5,204 nucleotides of DNA from CAZALT01 sp964485515 (GTDB taxonomy: Bacteria > Actinomycetota > Acidimicrobiia > Acidimicrobiales > Acidimicrobilacustridaceae): NCBI GenBank assembly GCA_964485515.1, contig CAZALT010000213.1, positions 1 to 5,204 of the forward strand. The letters are read 5' to 3'. How positions within the stretch are numbered: the stretch's first letter is position 1; each line of letters opens with the position of its first letter. A program made the translations under genes and the position numbers. Shown here in pieces: positions 1 to 5,204 of the stretch. The notes under the pieces were generated by a model. The model was not told the origin of the DNA. It ran no database searches and worked only from the letters and a program-made list of their open reading frames with translations.

Positions 1-37
1 GCCCGGCGTCACCGACACGACCTCCCCGGCCGAGTGA
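1..37 (+). CDS. 3' end of an upstream gene (partial, unidentified)
   Basis: Only the last 11 codons are visible. Read from base 2 they give PGVTDTTSPAE and a TGA stop at 35-37. The stop overlaps the GTG start of the next gene in a GTGA arrangement, which is typical of translationally coupled genes and is the main reason to believe this is a real coding end. The tail is short, hydrophilic and rich in Thr, Ser and Pro, as expected of a disordered C-terminus. No function can be assigned. If real, this gene and the methyltransferase after it are in one operon. Confidence 0.5.
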   Translation, partial: PGVTDTTSPAE

Positions 38-702
38 CCAGCTCGAACCTCGACGTCGAGGTGGTGCTCGCTGCCGCGGAGCAGGCTCGGGGGTTCATGC
101 CCGCCGACGAGGGTCGCGCCCTGTACGAGGCCGCATCGACGGTTCCCGAAGGCGGGTCGCCGATGCTGGAGATCGGCAGCTACTGCGGCAAGTCGTCGGT
201 GTACCTGGGTCTGGCCGCGTCTCGGCGAGACACCGTGCTCTTCGCCCTCGACCACCATCGTGGCTCCGAGGAGAACCAGGCCGGGTGGGAGTGGCACGAG
301 CCCGATCTGGTCGACCCCGAGGTCGGCAAGATGGACACGCTGCCCCGGTTCCGCCGCACGGTCCACGACGCCGGCGTCGAGCGCTCCGTGGTCGCCGTGG
401 TCGGCGACTCTCCGACGGTCGGTCGGCACTGGACGACGCCGCTGTCGTTGCTGTTCATCGACGGGGGTCACGGCTCCGAGCCCGCGCACCGCGACTACGA
501 GACCTGGGTGCCCCACGTGGAGACGCCGACGGGAGATCGAGTGGGGGGGCTGCTGCTGATCCACGACGTGTTCCCGAACCCCGAGGACGGCGGACGCCCG
601 CCGTTCGAGATCTACACCCGGGCGATCGAGTCGGGCGCCTTCGAAGACGTCCGAGCGGTCGGCTCGCTGCGGGTCCTCCGCCGAGTAGCCCCCGGCATCT
701 GA
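34..702 (+). CDS. Class I SAM-dependent methyltransferase (Methyltransf_24-like)
   Basis: A 222-residue soluble protein predicted to transfer a methyl group from S-adenosylmethionine to an unknown substrate. The Rossmann fold is recognisable. Motif I is LEIGSYCGKSS at about 45-55, where SAM would bind. LFALDHH at 69-75 ends strand 2 with an acidic residue. VVGDSP at 122-127 and LLFIDGGH at 139-146 form the strand 4 region, and LLLIHDVFPNP at 173-183 gives strand 5. The FIDGGH and IHD motifs are typical of Methyltransf_24 proteins, some of which bind a metal and act on sugars or small hydroxylated substrates. The GTG start at 34 is chosen because it overlaps the upstream TGA by 4 nt. No clear Shine-Dalgarno sequence precedes it, and GTG at 61 or ATG at 97 are possible later starts. 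Its role may relate to the glycan genes on the opposite strand, but this is only inferred from proximity. Confidence 0.85.
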   Translation: MTSSNLDVEVVLAAAEQARGFMPADEGRALYEAASTVPEGGSPMLEIGSYCGKSSVYLGLAASRRDTVLFALDHHRGSEENQAGWEWHEPDLVDPEVGKMDTLPRFRRTVHDAGVERSVVAVVGDSPTVGRHWTTPLSLLFIDGGHGSEPAHRDYETWVPHVETPTGDRVGGLLLIHDVFPNPEDGGRPPFEIYTRAIESGAFEDVRAVGSLRVLRRVAPGI

Positions 703-704
703 CC

Positions 705-736
705 CACGGCCACAACCACAAACCACAACCACAACC
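705..736. repeat. CA-rich simple repeat (CCACAA-type)
   Basis: Just after the methyltransferase stop there is an imperfect low-complexity run built from CCACAAC and CACAAAC units. It has clear strand asymmetry: C and A on the + strand, almost no T. It leads directly into the first hairpin repeat. It could be a slippage-prone microsatellite or an unstructured C-rich stretch suited to Rho loading. Neither role can be shown from sequence alone. Confidence 0.6.
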
Positions 737-788
737 GAACTGGCTGGACACATACGCCGAATAGCCCGTGTCTCCCCAGCCAGTTCGG
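735..788 (+). repeat. Hairpin repeat, copy 1
   Basis: A perfect 13-bp inverted repeat (CCGAACTGGCTGG at 735-747, CCAGCCAGTTCGG at 776-788) encloses 28 nt. The conserved 44-nt unit is 740-783: an 8-bp outer stem, a 2x2 internal loop, an imperfect inner stem and a 12-nt loop. The family's invariant core ACGCCGAATAGCCCG lies at 754-768. This copy has the longest perfect outer stem of the four. It begins 33 nt after the methyltransferase stop and no T-run follows, so it is not a classical intrinsic terminator. Confidence 0.9.
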
Positions 789-794
789 CGGATC

Positions 795-808
795 AGGGGC
801 GCGCCCCT
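795..808. promoter_or_regulatory. 14-bp perfect palindrome (possible operator)
   Basis: AGGGGCGCGCCCCT is its own reverse complement. It lies 7 nt after hairpin copy 1, in the gap between copies 1 and 2. It could be a dimer-binding operator for the downstream gene or a chance GC-rich palindrome. A second short palindrome, GTGCG-T-CGCAC, is at 835-845. No convincing -35/-10 pair was found in 789-977. The best attempt, TTACCG at 830 and TAGGTC at 853 with a 17-bp spacer, matches consensus poorly. Confidence 0.25.
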
Positions 809-888
809 TGTCCGTCGTGAAGGCGGCAGTTACCGTGCGTCGCACCTTCCCCTAGGTCAAAACGGCCGACGCACCCGAACCACTGCCG

Positions 889-936
889 TTCTGGCTGGAC
901 AGACACGCCGAATAGCCCGTGTCTTCCCAGCCAGTT
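889..936 (+). repeat. Hairpin repeat, copy 2
   Basis: The 44-nt unit is 891-934, in the same orientation as copy 1. The outer stem is CTGGCTGG (891-898) with CCAGCCAG (927-934). The inner stem AGACAC (901-906) with GTGTCT (919-924) is perfect here, the best of the family. The invariant core is at 905-919. The flanking dinucleotide on the left arm is TT where copies 1, 3 and 4 have AA, so the stem does not extend outwards as it does in copy 1. It lies 41 nt upstream of the nuclease start, so it would be in that gene's 5' leader if transcription begins upstream. Confidence 0.9.
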
Positions 937-966
937 CGAGCGACCTCGCGGTGCGCGGCGAGCCCC

Positions 967-972
967 AGGGGA
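967..972 (+). promoter_or_regulatory. Ribosome binding site deciding the nuclease start
   Basis: AGGGGA lies 5 nt before the GTG at 978 and is the only good purine-rich Shine-Dalgarno match near a start codon in this frame. It argues for a 330-residue product rather than the 400-residue reading from 768. Recognisable domain sequence also begins only about 20 residues after this GTG. Confidence 0.6.
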
Positions 973-977
973 TTTCC

Positions 978-1970
978 GTGTCCGAGCAAGCGGTCCCACA
1001 TCACCACCCTCTCCCGCCGAGTGACGCGGATGGCCGACTCCGTGCGATCACGGCGCTGCAGCATGGCGCCTTCACGACGAGGCAGGCCCTCGCCTGCGGG
1101 GTGACCCACGACCAGCTTCGCCACCGCGTCGAGTCGGGTCGAGTCCGCCGTCTTGCCGGTGAGGTGTTGTGCGTGGGCGGAGTTCCGTTGAGCGACGACC
1201 TCATGCTGCACGCCGCGCTCCTCGAGGCCGGAGGGCGCTCGGCGGTCTCGCACAGCAGCGCGGCAGCCTGGTGGGGATTTCCTGGCTTCACCCTCCGGCC
1301 CTTCGAGCTGGTTCGACTGCGAGACGGCACGTTCGAACAGGGCTCGCTCGGCACCGTGCACACGACTCGACGCCTACCCGACACCCACGTCGCTGAGGTC
1401 GACGGCATGTTGATCACGACCCCGACGCGGACCCTGTTCGACCTCGCACCTCGTCTCTACGCCGACCGGACGGCGAAGCTCATCGACCGGGCTTGGGCGC
1501 GATATCAGACCTCGGGCCCGCTCCTGCACCGCACGCTCCGCGAGCTCTCGGGCCGCGGCCAGACCGGCATCACCCTCATGCGCGAGCTGCTTGCCGTCCG
1601 CGGTCCGGACTACATCCCTCCGGAGAGCAACCTGGAGGCTCGGTTCGGCGAGCTCGCCATCGAAGCAGGACTGCGTGACCTTCGTCGGCAGGTCTGGCTG
1701 GGTGACGACGTCGGGCTCATCGGCCGTGTCGACTTCTACGACGACCGTCGCAAGATCGTGTTCGAGATCGACAGCGACCTCCATCACACGAGCATCAGCG
1801 ACCGCGAGCGAGACGCGGCACGGCAGCTCCGCCTGGAGGCAGAAGGATGGCGAGTCGTGCGGATCACCGAGTTCGAGGTGTGGCACCGACCCGCTGAGCT
1901 GGTTCGGCGTCTCCGCGAGGTGCGCGGACCCCGGCGCCGAACGAACTGGCTGGACAGGTACGCCGAATAG
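978..1970 (+). CDS. AbiEi-like winged-helix/DUF559 nuclease-domain protein
   Basis: A 330-residue protein. Residues about 20-68 (RAITALQHGAFTTRQAL onward) resemble the N-terminal winged-helix region of AbiEi-family antitoxins, where a bacterial DNA-binding domain precedes a longer alpha/beta part. Residues about 213-315 match the DUF559 domain, related to Vsr and other PD-(D/E)XK nucleases: ESNLEARF at 216-223, GRVDFYDD at 249-256, FEIDSDLHH at 262-270, then SDRERDAARQ and GWRVVRIT. Candidate catalytic acids are E216 or E220, D252, E263 and D265. The start is the GTG at 978, with AGGGGA at 967-972 five nt upstream. An earlier ATG at 768 would translate across hairpin copy 2 and is rejected. 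The last eight codons (NWLDRYAE) and the stop come from hairpin copy 3. No toxin partner adjoins it, so it is probably not an active AbiE toxin-antitoxin pair. DNA cleavage is inferred from the fold, not shown. Confidence 0.8.
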   Translation: MSEQAVPHHHPLPPSDADGRLRAITALQHGAFTTRQALACGVTHDQLRHRVESGRVRRLAGEVLCVGGVPLSDDLMLHAALLEAGGRSAVSHSSAAAWWGFPGFTLRPFELVRLRDGTFEQGSLGTVHTTRRLPDTHVAEVDGMLITTPTRTLFDLAPRLYADRTAKLIDRAWARYQTSGPLLHRTLRELSGRGQTGITLMRELLAVRGPDYIPPESNLEARFGELAIEAGLRDLRRQVWLGDDVGLIGRVDFYDDRRKIVFEIDSDLHHTSISDRERDAARQLRLEAEGWRVVRITEFEVWHRPAELVRRLREVRGPRRRTNWLDRYAE

Positions 1971-1990
1971 CCCGGGTCTTCCCAGCCAGA
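1943..1990 (+). repeat. Hairpin repeat, copy 3 (overlaps nuclease stop)
   Basis: The 44-nt unit is 1946-1989, with outer stem CTGGCTGG (1946-1953) and CCAGCCAG (1982-1989). The inner stem AGGTAC/GGGTCT is weaker, with two G-T wobbles and one A-G mismatch when read as + strand RNA. The invariant core is 1960-1974, and the TAG inside it (1968-1970) is the stop codon of the nuclease gene. The right arm is followed by AAC instead of the TTC seen in copies 1 and 2. Confidence 0.9.
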
Positions 1991-2004
1991 ACCGGTCCTA
2001 CGGC

Positions 2005-2052
2005 GAACTGGCTGGACAGGTACGCCGAATAGCCCGGGTCTTCCCAGCCAGA
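2005..2052 (+). repeat. Hairpin repeat, copy 4
   Basis: Identical to copy 3 and shifted by exactly 62 bp. The 44-nt unit is 2008-2051 and the invariant core is 2022-2036. It lies wholly between the convergent nuclease and toroid genes. Stacked hairpins here could block read-through from both sides, but no T-tract is present on either strand. Confidence 0.9.
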
Positions 2053-2090
2053 ACCGGTCCTACGGCAGGGGTGGCCCGTCTGAGGTCCGG

Positions 2091-3173
2091 TCAGTCGGTG
2101 GTGTCGAAGGCTTCGTCGGCCTCGGTGCCGATCAGCGCCGGGAGCTGGCTGTGGTCGGCGAACAGCTGGGCCGCCGGCGTGGCGTTGGCCAGGGCATCCG
2201 CGGCCAGCACGATCGACGCGTCGGTGTAGGTGGAGCGCTCCTCGGCGGGGAAGTGCACCATCTCGGGGAACACGATGCCGGTCCAGTAGTGGCCGTCGTC
2301 GTGGCGCAGCTGCTGCGCCCAGCTGAACAGCTCGAGGGCTCGGTCGCGCTCGCCGAGCGACAGGTAGGCCATGAGGCACTCGCACGTCTCGGCCGCGGTG
2401 ATCCACGGACGGTCGCTCACGCAGCGCACGCCGAGGTCCTCGACGATGAACGTGTCGGCGCGGCCCTCGAGCCGAGCCAGCGCCTCGTCGTGGGGCAGCA
2501 CGCCGGCCAGCACCGGGTAGTACCAGTCCATGGCCCAGCGGTGCTTGGGGGCGAAGGCGTCGGGCAGCTCGCCGGCGCAGTGGGCCCGCACCACGTGGGA
2601 CAGCCGGGCGGCGGAGAGCTCCCAGTCGGGGCGTTCGTGGCCGAGCAGTTGGGCGATGGCGATGGCGCACCGCAGGCTGTGGCACATGCTCGACGAACCG
2701 GTGAGCAGGGCGAACGACCACGGGGTGCCATCCGCGTGGCGGGCCCAGATGATCTCGCCACGCGGCGTCTGGAGCTCGAGCACGAAGTCGATGGCCTTCT
2801 CGACCGTGGGCCACATCATCTCGACGTAGGACCGGTCGCCGTAGCTCAGCCAGTGGTGCCAGATGCCCGCCGCGATGTAGCTGATGACGTTGGCGTCGAG
2901 CTTGTCCTGTTCGATGCCGTCGGCCAGGTAGTACTGGTACCACGAGCCGTCGGAGCGCTGGATGCGGGCCAGCCAGTCGTAGGCCCGCTCGGCCTCGTTG
3001 CGTCGGCCCCCGACGGTGAGGGCCATGGCGGCTTCGATGTGGTTCCACGGGTCGGCGTGGCCGCCGGGGAACCACGGGATCATGCCGTTGGGCAGCTGCC
3101 AGTCGGCGATGGCGTCGACGGTCTGCTGGATCTGCTGTCCGGTGAGGATCCCCGTGAGGTCAGGCAGTGGCAC
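2091..3173 (-). CDS. Alpha/alpha-toroid protein (often annotated prenyltransferase or glycosidase-like)
   Basis: A 360-residue, probably cytoplasmic protein with no signal peptide or membrane segment. It consists of helix pairs typical of six-hairpin (alpha/alpha) toroid folds. Conserved-looking blocks are WQLPNGMIPWFPGG at 25-38, DPWNHIEAAMAL at 41-52, RSDGSWYQYY at 73-82, DANVISYIAAGIWHHW at 93-108, DWYYPVLAG at 216-224, RPWITAAETCECLMAYL at 255-271 and HDDGHYWTGI at 291-300. The recurrent Q/x-x-DG-x-W elements resemble QW motifs of squalene/prenyl cyclases, which would explain a prenyltransferase label, but no DDxxD or DxDD motif is visible. A glycan-processing role fits the neighbouring GT4 gene better. 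This is inference. The GTG start at 3173 has GGAGGT five nt upstream and overlaps the methyltransferase end by 14 nt, indicating translational coupling. It is the last gene of the operon seen here. Confidence 0.75.
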   Translation of the reverse strand: MPLPDLTGILTGQQIQQTVDAIADWQLPNGMIPWFPGGHADPWNHIEAAMALTVGGRRNEAERAYDWLARIQRSDGSWYQYYLADGIEQDKLDANVISYIAAGIWHHWLSYGDRSYVEMMWPTVEKAIDFVLELQTPRGEIIWARHADGTPWSFALLTGSSSMCHSLRCAIAIAQLLGHERPDWELSAARLSHVVRAHCAGELPDAFAPKHRWAMDWYYPVLAGVLPHDEALARLEGRADTFIVEDLGVRCVSDRPWITAAETCECLMAYLSLGERDRALELFSWAQQLRHDDGHYWTGIVFPEMVHFPAEERSTYTDASIVLAADALANATPAAQLFADHSQLPALIGTEADEAFDTTD

Positions 3174-3924
3174 CGAGCACCTCCAGCTCCGGTTCGACGG
3201 TGGTCTCGATGGGCTTGGTGGCGTAGACCACGAGGCTCTTGCCCAGCACCGGGTTGAGCACCCGTTCGGTGATGCGGGTGACCGGCGGCTGCTTCTCGAT
3301 GTCCCACACCAGGAGCTTGTTGTACGCCTTGACCGCGGGGAAGTCGTTGTTCTCGGTGCCGACCGCGCACTTGAGCCACCAGTAGGCCGAGTGCAGGGCG
3401 TGGGCCCGGTGCGAGTCGCCCGGCTCGAGGCCGGCGCCGCTCATCTTGATGCGCAGCTCGGCCTCGTTGTAGATGCGGACGTGGCCGCCCTTGGCTGCCG
3501 GTGCGTGGTAGTCGCTCGACAGGAACCAGCAGATGCGCTCGGGTAGCTCGGCGGGGATGGTGACCGCGATGACGCCGCCCGGCTTGAGCACCCGGGTGAG
3601 CTCGGTGATGGCTCCCACGTCGTCGGGGATGTGCTCCATGACCTCCGAGGCGATGATGCGGTCGAAGGTGTTGTCGGGGAACGGGAGGCGGGTGGCGTCG
3701 CCGCTGGAGGCGACGCCCATGCCATCGGGCGATGCTTCGCCGGCGAGCACCATGGCCTCGAAGAGGTTGCGCACCTCGATCAGTTCGGGCACGGCCATGT
3801 CGCAGGCCACGACGCGGGCCCCGCGGCGGAACGCCTCGAAGGCGTGGCGACCGAAGCCGCAGCCGAGGTCGAGGAGCAGTTCGCCGGGTCGGAGCCCGAG
3901 CTTGTCGTAGTCGACGGTGAGCAT
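3160..3924 (-). CDS. Class I SAM-dependent methyltransferase (Methyltransf_11-like)
   Basis: A 254-residue soluble methyltransferase. Motif I LDLGCGFGRHAFE (18-30) is the SAM-binding loop. ACDMA (40-44) carries the acidic residue expected to contact the ribose. GDATRLPFPDNTFDRI (75-90) and ASEVMEHIPD (92-101) are the adenine-binding and strand 4 regions. TRVLKPGGVIAVTIP (110-124) is the post-motif typical of Methyltransf_11/UbiE-like enzymes. The C-terminal part after about 130 is rich in aromatics and probably forms the substrate cap. The ATG start at 3924 has GAGAGGA (3933-3939) eight nt upstream. The gene begins 20 nt after the glycosyltransferase stop and overlaps the next gene by 14 nt, so all three are almost certainly cotranscribed. 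The likely substrate is the sugar or lipid product of the neighbouring glycosyltransferase. O-methylation is a guess. Confidence 0.9.
   Translation of the reverse strand: MLTVDYDKLGLRPGELLLDLGCGFGRHAFEAFRRGARVVACDMAVPELIEVRNLFEAMVLAGEASPDGMGVASSGDATRLPFPDNTFDRIIASEVMEHIPDDVGAITELTRVLKPGGVIAVTIPAELPERICWFLSSDYHAPAAKGGHVRIYNEAELRIKMSGAGLEPGDSHRAHALHSAYWWLKCAVGTENNDFPAVKAYNKLLVWDIEKQPPVTRITERVLNPVLGKSLVVYATKPIETTVEPELEVLGATA
3179..3184 (-). promoter_or_regulatory. Ribosome binding site inside the methyltransferase gene
   Basis: On the - strand GGAGGT precedes the GTG at 3173 by 5 nt. It is a strong Shine-Dalgarno match lying within the last codons of the methyltransferase gene, and it supports the overlapping GTG start of the toroid gene. 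Confidence 0.65.
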
Positions 3925-3932
3925 GGGTGTGG

Positions 3933-3939
3933 TCCTCTC
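3933..3939 (-). promoter_or_regulatory. Ribosome binding site of the Methyltransf_11 gene
   Basis: GAGAGGA on the - strand sits 8 nt before the ATG at 3924, within the 20-nt gap after the glycosyltransferase stop. It fixes this ATG as the start. The same reading frame stays open far upstream, through the glycosyltransferase gene, but encodes no recognisable domain there. Confidence 0.6.
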
Positions 3940-3944
3940 GGCCT

Positions 3945-5204
3945 TCAGGCCTGGTTGCGCAAGCCGGTGGCTTGAGCCGGGGCCTGAGTGGTGGCTCGTG
4001 CGAATCGGGGCGCCGCGCCTGCGCCGCCCGGGCGCCGCATCTGGATGTGGGCCGTCTCGGCGAGGAGGGCCCGGTACTGCTCGACGGTGCCGACCGCCGT
4101 GTGGCGCCACGTCCACCGTTCGATGACGCGCTGGCGACCGGCCTCGCCGACCTTGGCGCGCAGCTCGGGTTCGTCGAGGGCGAAGGCGATCTTGGTGGCG
4201 AGGGCCTCGGAGTCGCCGGGGGGCACCACGAACGCGGTCTCGCCGTCGGGGCCGACCACTTCGGGGAGCGCCCCGCCGGTGGTGGCCACGAGGGGGACAC
4301 CGCAGGCCATGGCCTCGATGGCCGGCAGCGAGAACCCCTCGTAGAGCGAGGGCACGACGGCGAGCTCGGACTCGGCGTAGAGCTCGACGATGCGCTCCTC
4401 GGGCACGCCCGTGATGAACGTGACGGCGTCGCGCAGGCCGAGCTCGTCGATGATGCGAGCCGACGGGCCGTCCTCTTTGAGGCGGCCGATGACGACCAGT
4501 TCGACGGGCCGTTCGGTGCGCAGCTTGGCGAGTGCTTCGAGCAGGTAGCGGAGCCCCTTCATGGTGACGTCCGCGCTGGCGGTGGTGATCAGCCGTCCGG
4601 GCACCCGCTTCACCTGCGGCTGCGGCTTGAAGATCTCCTGGTCGACGCCGACCGGCACGACGTGCATGCGCTCGAGCGGCACCTTGTGGCCGGTGTGGAT
4701 GTCGTCGTTCGAGTTCTGCGACACGGTGACGACGCGGGTCATGCGCGACGCGACGCGGGTCTGCATCTTGGTGAACGCGTACCAACGCCCCTTGGAGTAC
4801 CGCTTCCACGGCGTCTCGGCGTGCTCCATCTCGAGTCGCCGGTCGACGGTGATGGGGTGGTGGATGGTGGCGAGCACCGGGAGGCCGAGGCGCTCCATGC
4901 CGAGCAGCCCGTAGCCGAGGCACTGGTTGTCCTGGACGAGGTCGAACTCGTTGATGCGCGGGCGCAGGTGCTGGAGGGCGCGGATCGAGAACGCGAACGG
5001 CTCCGGGAACGTGCCGAGCGAGAACGAGGTGACCTCGGCGAAGTCGCCGAGCGTCTTGAGCTCCCAGATGCCGGGCATGCGCATCGGGAAGTACTCGTTG
5101 TAGATGTCGAGGCTGGGGAGCTCGACGAGGGGGATGCGGTCGTCGAGGATCGGGTACGGCTGCCCGCCGAGGACCTCGACGTGGTGGCCGAGGTCGGCGA
5201 GCGC
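3945..5204 (-). CDS. GT4-family glycosyltransferase (GT-B fold), 5' end outside the window
   Basis: 419 residues are visible and the reading frame runs open to the window edge. The ATG at 5084 is therefore internal: the 40 codons before it encode ALADLGHHVEVLGGQPYP and more, the usual N-terminal helix and strand of GT4 enzymes. In visible numbering, ATIHHPITVDR is at about 112-122, VVTVSQNSNDD at 158-168 and VPVGVDQEIFKP at 183-194. The nucleotide-sugar-binding half follows, with TASADVTMKGL at 208-218 and ELVVIGRL at 235-242. The E-x7-E signature lies in YEGFSLPAIEAMACGVPL, with its glutamates at 289 and 297. GT4 enzymes are retaining and transfer a sugar from a nucleotide-activated donor. 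Donor and acceptor cannot be told here. The C-terminal 30 residues are Ala/Pro-rich and probably disordered. It is the first visible gene of the - strand operon. The promoter lies beyond the window. Confidence 0.93.
   Translation of the reverse strand, partial: ALADLGHHVEVLGGQPYPILDDRIPLVELPSLDIYNEYFPMRMPGIWELKTLGDFAEVTSFSLGTFPEPFAFSIRALQHLRPRINEFDLVQDNQCLGYGLLGMERLGLPVLATIHHPITVDRRLEMEHAETPWKRYSKGRWYAFTKMQTRVASRMTRVVTVSQNSNDDIHTGHKVPLERMHVVPVGVDQEIFKPQPQVKRVPGRLITTASADVTMKGLRYLLEALAKLRTERPVELVVIGRLKEDGPSARIIDELGLRDAVTFITGVPEERIVELYAESELAVVPSLYEGFSLPAIEAMACGVPLVATTGGALPEVVGPDGETAFVVPPGDSEALATKIAFALDEPELRAKVGEAGRQRVIERWTWRHTAVGTVEQYRALLAETAHIQMRRPGGAGAAPRFARATTQAPAQATGLRNQA

Larger units (their letters stand above)
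1942..2065 (+). repeat. Perfect 62-bp tandem duplication
   Basis: Bases 1942-2003 and 2004-2065 are identical over all 62 positions, and one further C matches after each. Each unit holds one hairpin repeat plus a 14-nt tail, AACCGGTCCTACGG. Complete identity suggests recent duplication, or homogenisation by slippage or recombination. The first unit overlaps the last nine codons of the nuclease gene. The second is wholly intergenic and ends 25 nt before the stop codon of the convergent toroid gene. Confidence 0.97.

Noticed and set aside
768..977. N-terminal extension of the nuclease from an ATG at 768
   Set aside because: It would begin inside hairpin copy 1, translate across copy 2, has no recognisable domain, and lacks a ribosome site as good as the one before the GTG at 978.
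735..2052. CRISPR array
   Set aside because: There are only four copies, the spacing is irregular (about 150, 1055 and 62 bp), a gene lies between them, and the pair at 62 bp has identical rather than unique intervening sequence.
735..2052. Ordinary Rho-independent terminators
   Set aside because: Stems occur after two genes, but no T-run follows on either strand, the 12-nt loop is invariant, and copy 2 lies upstream of a gene. A termination effect remains possible but does not explain the conservation.
735..2052. Integron attC sites
   Set aside because: The hairpins lack recognisable GTTRRRY core sites and no integrase gene is visible.
2151..3257. Long + strand open frame opposite the toroid gene
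   Set aside because: It is antisense to a clearly conserved-looking gene, has low-complexity Gly/Val/Ala composition and no domain motifs. It arises from GC-rich codon bias.
3925..4923. Long upstream extension of the Methyltransf_11 frame (587 residues in total)
   Set aside because: The upstream portion is Arg/Ala/His-rich, lies in another frame of the glycosyltransferase gene on the same strand, and is typical of a GC-rich shadow frame. The real start at 3924 has its own ribosome site and the domain begins there.
5045..5084. ATG at 5084 as the true start of the glycosyltransferase
   Set aside because: The frame continues open for 40 codons to the window edge and encodes typical GT4 N-terminal sequence, so the real start lies outside.

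Overview
The window looks like chromosomal DNA of a high-GC actinobacterium. Codons end mostly in G or C, there are several GTG starts, and the gene types (an AbiEi-like/DUF559 protein, a GT4 glycosyltransferase and a toroid protein of the kind often labelled prenyltransferase) fit Actinomycetota. Acidimicrobiia is my guess, from general impression only.

Left part, + strand (1-1970). The tail of an unseen gene ends at 37. It overlaps by 4 nt (GTGA) a 222-residue class I SAM-dependent methyltransferase of the Methyltransf_24 type (34-702). A 275-nt intergenic stretch follows, holding a CA-rich simple repeat, two copies of a 44-nt hairpin repeat and two short palindromes. Next comes a 330-residue protein (978-1970) with an N-terminal winged-helix/AbiEi-like region and a C-terminal DUF559 (Vsr/PD-(D/E)XK-like) nuclease domain.

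Middle (1942-2090). Two more hairpin copies lie in a perfect 62-bp tandem duplication between the convergent gene ends. The first of these overlaps the 3' end of the nuclease gene and supplies its last eight codons and its TAG stop.

Right part, - strand (2091-5204). A tight three-gene operon is read right to left: a GT4 glycosyltransferase whose 5' end lies beyond the window, a class I SAM methyltransferase 20 nt downstream, and an alpha/alpha-toroid protein overlapping the methyltransferase by 14 nt. Together they suggest a pathway that builds and methylates a glycan or glycolipid. The product cannot be named from this window.

The most unusual signal is the hairpin repeat family. There are four equal-length copies, all in the same orientation, with an invariant 15-nt core. 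Two lie upstream and two downstream of the nuclease gene. Either this is a scattered palindromic repeat that happens to sit at gene borders, or the nuclease and the repeats form a mobile unit. Genome-wide comparison would decide.
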